NCBI GenBank assembly: GCA_951217055.1
Contig: OX578277.1
Location: forward strand, 116,557,904-116,621,903
DNA: 64,000 bases
Reading direction: 5' to 3'
Source of the DNA: Gerris lacustris
Lineage: Eukaryota; Arthropoda; Insecta; Hemiptera; Gerridae
In this document: positions 56,331-64,000 of the stretch, one piece after another
Position numbering within the stretch: the stretch's first letter is position 1
How the letters are laid out: every line of letters starts with the position of its first letter
Notes under the pieces: generated by a model
What the model was told of the DNA's origin: nothing
Seen by the model: the letters and a program-made list of their open reading frames with translations, nothing else
The model's database searches: none
Translations under genes and position numbers: made by a program

Positions 56331-56572
56331 CATTTAAAACACTATTGTTTTTTTTTAACACTATTGTCCTGGTATAATATATTGTTTGTTAATTTACTTT
56401 TATTAAGAATCTCAGAAAAATAAGTTTTAATTTTGTTTGTAGGTTACAAACATATGCACAGCTCGGCCAAAGTATTCTGTAAACAGAACCACTGATAACA
56501 AATATTTTGATTCAATAAACACCTCGTGTTGGAATGTTTTGTTATGCATATTATTATATAGTAACTTGGTCT

Positions 56573-56665
56573 TTAAGTCTAAAGAAGAATATTCCGTACA
56601 CCTTCTTTAGATTGTTACTCCCCTCTTTTTTCTTTATAAGGGGAGTAACAATCTAAAGAAGTGCC
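56573..56665 (+). mobile_element. Family M MITE copy 6, truncated
   Basis: Contains only the second half: inverted arm (TCTAAAGAAG), spacer, arm (CTTCTTTAGATTGTTACTCC), inverted arm ending GTGCC at 56665. The left half is missing. Confidence 0.7.
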
Positions 56666-57141
56666 GAAATAAACAACACCACAACATCGAAGGAAATCAA
56701 ATTCAAAGATTCAGCACCGAGACCGAGACCACGAGACCCCATGAAAAATAACCTCAATGACATTAAAAAGATAAAAAGTAAACAGCTGACAAATAAAAAA
56801 AGGAAAAACAATAGGTATGTTAATTTATTATTGTTGGCAAGACTTTTAATAATAGATTTAAAAGACTCTAATCGAATAAATTGTAGAGTAGGAGTAGGAC
56901 ATCATAGGTATTATTCACGTATTTTTATAGTGTTATGTTAAATGTTAATTATTTCTTTAAACATGCGTTTATTTTATTCAAAGTCATTTCTTAAAATTCC
57001 GAATTAATAATACTGACATCTTGGTTAAAACCGAGTCCCATGGTTTATTATTATCATTTTAGAATAAATACAAGATAAAAACATCTTTTTATATTTTAAG
57101 TTCTTAAATTTTCTGTTGACTAAATAAAAAACCATAAATTT

Positions 57142-58045
57142 GAAACCCGTCAAAATGAAGATCGTAAATATGGGTCATAGGCCAAGCGCCAGAGACTTTG
57201 AACGATAAAAAATTTCGATAAAGCTGAATTTTGGTTTATGGCTTTATTTTGGTCCCCTGATCAACATATTAATTTTCCCCCTCAAGGGAGGTCTGCTTTG
57301 GCCGCCATTTTGAAAAAAGGGACCGAAATTCGGTTTTGGCCAATATCTTCGTTCTCATCGATGATATGACAAAAATAGATATTATATAATTTGTAGGACT
57401 TTAAATTGTCAAGAAAAAAGGTTCAATGTCATTATACGCTCAAGTCATTAGTTTCGAAGCTGTAGCTCTGAGAAGTGCGACATTTTTTCGATTTTTAGAC
57501 GAAAAATACATTGACACTCGATAATAAATAATGTACCCCGTGGTTTGAATCTATGTAGAAACTCGATTTTACCGGTGCCGCGAGCGAGTCGTGGAGTAGA
57601 AAAACTCCCATTTCATGCGGGTGCAGAAATACGTCGCACTTCGCAGAGCTATAGCTTCGAAACTATTGACTTGAGCGTATAATAACATTGAACCTTTTTT
57701 GTTGACAATTTAAAGTTCTACAAATTTGATAATATCTATTTTTGTCATATCATCGATGAGAACGAAGATATTGGGCAAAACCGAATTTCGGTCCCTTTTT
57801 TCAAAATGGCGGCCAAAGCAGACCTCCCTCGAGGGGGAAAAATTAATATGTTGATTAGGGGACCAAAATAAAGCCATGAACCAAAATTCAGCTTTATCGG
57901 AATTTTTTCCAGTTAATGGCCTTTTTTGAGCTAACGCTCTTGGCCTATCATGTAAAAGCAAATAAAAACAACCTTGTCACCGTGTTCTGAGCTATTCTAA
58001 AAGTTTCAAATGTCTAGCTACTCACGATGTTAGTTAAAAGTTGAT
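57142..58045 (+). repeat. Dispersed repeat family P, interrupted copy
   Basis: The left part 57142-57177 (ACCCGTCAAAATGAAGATCG) and right part 57948-58045 (CACCGTGTTCTGAGCTATTC) match 22921-23165. Foldback K sits between them. Confidence 0.65.
57178..57947. mobile_element. Foldback element K, 3-bp TSD
   Basis: 770 bp with termini TAGGCCAAG and CTTGGCCTA and flanking TCA on both sides (57175-57177, 57948-57950). Arms of about 290 bp are near-perfect inverted copies (CAACATATTAATTTTCCCCC, ATGGCGGCCAAAGCAGACCT) around a unique 180-bp centre. The target is family P, whose empty site is at about 22,955. Confidence 0.82.
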
Positions 58046-58932
58046 TGCAAGATTTGTACTGGACAAACAAACAAACAAGAAAGCAAGCTAATAAAAACGT
58101 AGTAAAAGTATCACGATCTGGAGTGAATTAAGTGAAGATGTAAGCAAATAAGTAATGAAGATCAAATATAGAGAATAAAGTAACAAGTAAGTTGTTATGT
58201 ATTTGTATTGTATTAAATTTTAATACTGCCAATGTAGATGTAAATTAAAATGTGGAAGATGTTTAAGTTCTGTGTTGATCATTTGAAAAAGTTTAATGTC
58301 GGTTAGACATGAAGGCTTGTCAAGGTCAAGCGAGTCTCTAAATCTGCCATTGTCAAGTTAAAGTTAAGATTGTTAAATTTTAGTTTTTGAACAGTGTGAA
58401 ACTGAGACGAGATTTCTTAAAAACTAGTTAAGTCTGGTTTAGGGAAACTGGAAATATTTGGCATTTCTCCACCGGCGACGGGAGCATCTAATCCGCATTA
58501 CTTCAACCAGTCGGGTTTATACCCAAGTTTTACTTTGATATTTTTGTCAATGAGTAAGTAAGGTTAAATCAGAATCATAAGACTTAGGGAGTCAACAATT
58601 AAATCGCTCACCCGCTACGTCGTAGACGTTACAAATTTTGTTCGTATACTTTTTAAAATGGTTGAAATCGGTCTTCCTTTTTTGAAGTTGTTGCAGGATA
58701 AATATCTTACGAATTCAACTCACTGATGCCGTGTTTAACGAGTAACGCATAACCAAAACAAGCAATATTTCAAACGCTCAATATATATGATTAGTCAGTT
58801 TAAATTGGATTTCAAATTAGTAAACAAACATTTGCGGAATAATTTCGTAATTCGAATAATTATAAAAATTATTTGAATATATTATGGATGAGAGAAAATA
58901 TTGTGAATGAGACAAAAAAAATACTTGTGGTG

Positions 58933-61126
58933 CCGCGGTACACCCTTTAGGAACGAAATTCCTTATCCATTTTTCATTAAACACACACTGCTAAGTATAC
59001 GTTGCTAACTACTTATACATGGCGGAGTTAGAAAGTTACAAAAGAGACAAAATTAAAAGTAACTAACTATTTGTACTTATAGTCCCCAGGCCACCATAAG
59101 AAAGTGAGTCGCTGATTGATAAAGTTTTCTTACCTTATGGAATCGCTTATTTATGCCTTGTCCACCGATGAATTGGGTATATGGCAACTGGGGGCTGGGC
59201 CATTTCTTTTTTTTTTGACATGCCAAACATGCCGTTCTGCAGGAACATTGAAGTAATAGATAAAGTTTTGATTTTCACAGGATCGTTTAATTAAATTATT
59301 TAAAAAACAGTGGTACACGTGGCCACCGATACGAGTGGGCCGTTTGGGGTGTCCACCGCCCTAAACATGTCACTCTGCGGGGACGTTGAAAAGTGTACGG
59401 CCCACTCGTATCGGTGGCCACGTGTACCACTGTTTTTTAAATAATTTAATTAAACGATCCTGTGAAAATCAAAACTTTATCTATCTCTTTTCAATGTTCC
59501 CGCAGAAGGGCATGTTTGGCATGTCAAAAGAAAGAAATGGCCCAGCGCCCAGTTGCCATATACCCAATTCATCGGTGGACACGGCATAAATAAGCGATTC
59601 CATAAGGTAAGAAAACTTTATCAATCAGCGACTCACTTCATATGGTGGCCTGTGGACTATAAGCGGAGTTAAGGCAATCTTAAAATAAATTAATTGTTTT
59701 TTATCATTGAAGTGAGCGTCTTGCAATAAATATGTATTGAATATCGAGGAAATAAATCAAGATGAGTTGATAGTTAAAGAGGAGGATTGTAGTAAAGAGC
59801 CGCGTAGTGAGGGAACTGGACTATTCCCTAACCCTCACATATTATAAAAAATACCTAAAATATTATAAAATATATCACTTTACTACAACAAACTTAACAA
59901 TAACAAATACAAAAACTTCTGCTTGAATCTGGTTGAAATTTTACATTCCTGTTTCTGTTTCAATTGTACTTTAATCGAAGTGTGTGAAGTTTTTTTAAAA
60001 TCGTTACAGTAGAACGTATAAGATATAGGTAAAAAAGTTGTTTTCTCTACTTTAAACGTTTAGGTCACTTTAAAAGTTTTATAGCTATCTTTAACATTTC
60101 ATAGTAGTTTCGGTGTTGGCTTTACTAAAAATTATTATTTAAAAATTTGTTATTCTCATTGGATACATGAAGTTAGAATTTGTTCCCGTCCTAAAATTAA
60201 AATTTGATATTTGAAGCTCATGTTTACGCGAGCGTTACCCGCGAACGCTCGGGCGGATAATGTTGTCCAACGAATTCGTCTTGGGCATTAGTAAAATGAA
60301 CACGTGTACCAAATTTCAACCAAATCAGTTATCATTTACTCATTTTGTCATATGTCGACTTCATGACGGCCGGTGTTTTTGGATTCACTCCCGTGCTAAA
60401 TAAATCAAATAACGACCAAAATCACCGTCACATAATCACTGTTACGCTAAAAGCGTCACGAAATCAACCGATGACGATAACTTGAGTAAAAGATGACCGA
60501 TTTAAGTGAAATTTGGTACATGTGTTTATTTTACCAATGCCCAGGACGAGTTTTTGGCAACGTTATCCGCCCAAGCGTTCGCGCTCAACTCTCGCGTAAA
60601 CGTAAGCTTTAAATTTAAAATTGGAATTTTAGGACGGGAACAAATTCTAACTTTATCTATTCAATGAGACAAACTACTTTTTTTTACAGTTAGGTATATA
60701 TTAATATATATATATTTTTTTTTTTTCGTAAAGCAAACACCGACACCGCTATAAAGTGTTAAAGATCGCTAAATTTATTAAAGCGGACCTAAACGTTTAA
60801 AACAGAGAAAACAAGGTTTTTACCGATATCTTACTTTCTAACGTAACGATTTTAATAAAACTTCATACACATCGTCTAAAGTCTAAAGCACAATTGAAGC
60901 AGACATGTAAAATTTCAATCTGATGCTAGCATAACTTTTTGTTTAGTAAAGTGATATATTTTATAATATTTTAAATGTCAGTACAAACAGTTCTTTACTT
61001 TTAATTTTTTCTCTTTTTTAACTCCGCCATGTATAAGTAGTTAGCATTGTAAAACTTAGCAGTGTGATTTTATAATTTATATTTAATGAAAAGCGAAAGG
61101 AATTCGTTCCTACCGAGTGTCCCACG
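58933..61126. mobile_element. Family X foldback element, complete, carrying nested hairpin H
   Basis: Outer ends TAGGAACGAAATTCCTTA and GGAATTCGTTCCTA are inverted copies preceded by related GnGGnACAC words. The arms run inward to a centre near 60,390 (shared inverted words GCGAGCGTTACCCGCG / TTATCCGCCCAAGCGTTC, ACCTAAACGTTTA, AGATCGCTAAA). About 1.6 kb without H. No coding frame is supported. A half copy is at 50157-51071. Confidence 0.75.
59077..59662. mobile_element. Hairpin element H nested in family X
   Basis: Arms of about 265 bp (59077-59342 and 59397-59662) are near-perfect inverted copies with ends TATAGTCC / GGACTATA, around a 54-bp loop. The family X copy at 50.9 kb reads straight through this point, proving later insertion. 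A TA duplication is plausible. Confidence 0.8.
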
Positions 61127-62359
61127 TCCAAATTAAATGTGAGCGCAGACTTGAAGCTCGATATTCGGAAGTTTGCTTCCTTATATGATATTAACAACTA
61201 TAGTATGAAAGGATTTTTCAATCCTCCATTGTGATTCAAGATGGCGGCCATATATGTATTTTAAACCGAGTTCTCCTCACTCTATTTATCAACACTTCTT
61301 TGAAACGATAAAATAAATTAAATCATTGTATTTGGTAAGATAAATTCTAAAATAATGTTAATGTCTGCCAAGAATGTTTCTTTTTATTTAGATTCGTAGA
61401 TGATAGATTATGTATTTCTATTGAGAGGAAGTAGATCAGTAGAGGGTAAATAGTAGATAAGTCACTTTTGTAAAATCTGCAGTGGTATAATAATATGTGT
61501 AAATGTTCAAAATGTCATGCTTTGTATATAATCAGAAGATTTACTGAGATATCTGACCGAATGTTTGGTCAGTAGCCAAAGTATCACCGATATTCTATTT
61601 TACTTGCACAATTATTTTTTTACGATCTACTTTAAAAAGAAAATGCAATTAGAATATAAATACAAGATTACATGAATTCTAATGTTAGGAGACGGAGGTA
61701 GGTTCAGGTTAACGTCCGAGAGATTTGGCACCAACTAATTATAATTTTATGGTTTGTTGAAAGAGAGCTTGAAAACAAAACAACTTTATTGTTTCCCTGT
61801 ACAGATCCTTTCATCTCATTCTAATTTCAATTTGAATTATATTATTTATTTTAATCTTATTGAAATTTATTGTCTTTCTATATATGAATCAGGATTTATA
61901 GCGATGATAGTATAACAAGGTAGGTTTATGACAGACAGTAACCAGAGCAAGTAACGCATCAGTCTCTGTATCATATAAACAAACTGTGCATTTGTTTGTT
62001 TAATTTTATACAAATCTACAGTTTCATTTTTTACTTTAGAAATCGAGATTTTGTAAGCCCCCTCCTCCATCCGAAAAAGTAATAAATTTAAAAAATAGTC
62101 TGCCAATTTGTGTGGCACATTAATCATTGAACGAATTTGCTATTGTGTCATGTGTATGAGTATAAAATAATGTGAACCCCCTGGGAATTGAAAGTGCTCT
62201 TTGAACCTAATTCGTCGAACTACTATTATTTATATATATACAAGAAAATGCTTGACGGTGAGGAGTAATAATTATGCAAATTTAATGATATGGATTAAAG
62301 TTTTTACACGATAAAGTAATAAGGAACGTGGCAATGATAGTATTATAATTAATGTTTTT
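61127..62359. other. Intergenic, no gene seen
   Basis: AT-rich. Includes a short family G terminus (TCTGCCAATTTGTGTGGCAC, 62098-62120). The open frame at 61867-62127 ends in that repeat and is not supported as a gene. Confidence 0.4.
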
Positions 62360-62922
62360 TAGTCCAGGAGGTAGCGTGCAAAAACGTGCGGCACTAACAT
62401 CAAGCTAGAATTTTGTGTACAAGTTAATCTTTTAGGGCCTTTTAGAATATGTGGTCGGCTAAGTGCGTAGCGGGTCATAGCTTGGCAATAGGCATTTGAA
62501 AAAACAAACAGGTGGAGAGCGGCCATGTCTCGCCCTTTATGGTGGACAATGTGACTTTCATGATCTGAATACAAAATTAGTTACCAAAAATCAAGTTGAT
62601 GTAAGTTCGTCACTTGATAGGTTAGTTATTCAAATATTATTCCAAATTAAAGTGGTCGCCTATCAAGTAAGAAAGTTACATCAACTTGATTTTCGGTCTC
62701 CTAACTAATTTTGTACTCGCGATAATGAAAATCGCATTGTCCACTGTAAGTCGAGGGACATAGCCGCTCTCCATCGGTTTGCTTTCTTAAAATGCCTATT
62801 GCCAAGCTATGTCCAGCAGACTACATATTCTTGAAAAGCACTGAGAGATTAACTTGTACACAGAATTCTATAGCTTGATGTTAGTCAGACGCACTTTTCT
62901 GGACACGCTATCTCCTGCACTA
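62360..62922. mobile_element. Family F foldback element, copy 2
   Basis: 563 bp, same ends (TAGTCCAGGAGGTAGCGTGC ... GCTATCTCCTGCACTA) and same arm sequence as copy 1. More divergence between its arms suggests an older insertion. Confidence 0.75.
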
Positions 62923-63690
62923 TTAATTAAAAACAAACAGATATATACATGATAAACTACCAACAATCGGTAGTTAGAAAATGGCGCAAATGGCTGATAA
63001 TAATATGGCAGCAACATTGAGCTGATTAGCGCCTACCACTCAAATTTCATAAAAATTGGACAAATAGTTCGTAGATAAGGGTGGTTTAATAAATGATGAG
63101 AAAGAACGACTGATTGACATCGAGACGACATTTGATTTAACATTATAAGCTGAACGGTCGAACACCTGCACAGCTCTGTCCATCCATTAGTCACTTGTAC
63201 GTGTACGCCCATTATATTAAAACCCTGCGTTTTCTAAACAGAATTACATTTTAAAGGAAACAAATTTATGACTGATTTTTTAACGAGAGAAAGTAACAGA
63301 TCATTCACTCAGTTAAAAAAAAAAAAATGTATTTTTAGACATTACAAATAATTTGAATTTAGAGTGTCGACCCCACACGGGCAGTGGCCAAACATGTCGG
63401 ACTCAGGGCTGGTTTAATTATAAACCGAAATCACTGTCAAATAAAATAAAATCGCTCGTACTATTTGCCAAACACCTGTTGCAATATACGACAATTATAA
63501 ACACAGCTGTCCACCTCTGCACTGTATTAATACTCATTCTCTGTTTGGCACAAAGTAGTTTTGGCCGCAGACCCTCAGCATTTCATACACCTTTTTCCGC
63601 CTTTTTTTCGGACTAGTTTGCAAAATAAGAATAGTTATTTATGTTACTAGGCAGCAAAATGGAATTTTTCTGACAAGTTTTTAAGTCTTA
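62923..63690. other. Intergenic, no gene seen
   Basis: AT-rich sequence with short open frames only (one at 63353-63616). No recognised domain, splice-linked exon or element end. The missing N-terminal exon of the transporter could be anywhere upstream of 51.4 kb, including here, but nothing identifies it. Confidence 0.4.
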
Positions 63691-63692
63691 GT

Positions 63693-63870
63693 TCCGAGCC
63701 GAAGGCGAGGATAAACTCAACAAATTTACTGCAGAGGCGAAGTTGAGGCAGGAAATTTACAATTTTACCGACGAGGCGAAGCCGAGTCGGGAAAATTACA
63801 TGTTGACTGACAAGGCGAAGCCGAGGCAGGAAAATGTTAATTACCTGCTAAAGTGTAACCGAAGCGCAGG
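63693..63870 (+). repeat. GC-rich minisatellite, unit about 45 bp
   Basis: Three to four units centred on GAGGCGAAGCCGAG(T/G)C(G/A)GG separated by AAAATTACA-type AT-rich spacers (units near 63701, 63750, 63798, 63840). It stands out in otherwise AT-rich DNA. Confidence 0.75.
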
Positions 63871-64000
63871 TAATCTTTAAACGAGTCAGGAATGTTTCCT
63901 TTGCTGCATAGTTACATACAATATTTTATCTACTAACGGCAGAAAAATTACTCTAATTATTATATTCCCTTTTGAATATATAAAAGATTTAAAGAAATTA

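Noticed and set aside
61867..62127. 86-codon minus-strand frame starting MINVPHKLADY
   Set aside because: Its N terminus is the translated end of a family G repeat (GTGGCACA...). It also shows no similarity to the expected transporter N terminus.

Overview
The window is AT-rich eukaryotic nuclear DNA from an insect. Two multi-exon genes with GT-AG introns lie on the minus strand, and a dense, nested set of transposable elements fills most of the rest. The opsin is an arthropod long-wavelength (LW) type. With the BEL, Penelope-like, piggyBac, pogo/Tigger, hAT and Harbinger elements this fits an insect; a hemipteroid is a guess from general resemblance only. No bacterial, organellar or CRISPR sequence is seen.

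Layout. 1-9.2 kb: repeats, a Penelope-like element (PLE) with a GIY-YIG pseudogene (4.6-5.9 kb) and a frameshifted PIF/Harbinger-like fragment (6.5-6.8 kb). 9.2-15 kb: a complete LW opsin (minus strand, six coding exons plus a 5'UTR exon and a TATA box), 377 codons. 15-25.6 kb: intergenic repeats, including a terminal-inverted-repeat (TIR) MITE split by a probable solo LTR. 25.7-51.4 kb: ten exons of an SLC18B1-like major facilitator transporter (minus strand), 469 readable codons, lacking only the N-terminal exon(s). Its introns hold most of the transposons, among them a BEL/Pao element (34.4-39.3 kb) inside a pogo/Tigger-like element. 51.4-64 kb: several long foldback (hairpin) elements, more MITEs, and a minisatellite at the right edge.

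The host genes are unrelated in function: one is a photoreceptor GPCR, the other a predicted vesicular or proton-coupled amine/polyamine antiporter. They share only strand and neighbourhood.

The most interesting items are: (1) a very young BEL element with apparently identical 301-bp LTRs, a perfect 5-bp target site duplication (TSD) and an intact 1,370-codon gag-protease-integrase ORF from which the whole reverse transcriptase has been removed in frame; (2) hammerhead-ribozyme-like cores in both inverted terminal arms of a PLE; (3) an inserted hairpin whose 13-bp flanking duplication has copied a splice donor of the transporter gene; (4) a four-arm MITE family with 8-bp TSDs; (5) several nests whose order can be read from TSDs or from unoccupied paralogous sites in the same window. 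Letter names for repeat families (M, G, R, S, X, H, F, K, P) are labels used only here.
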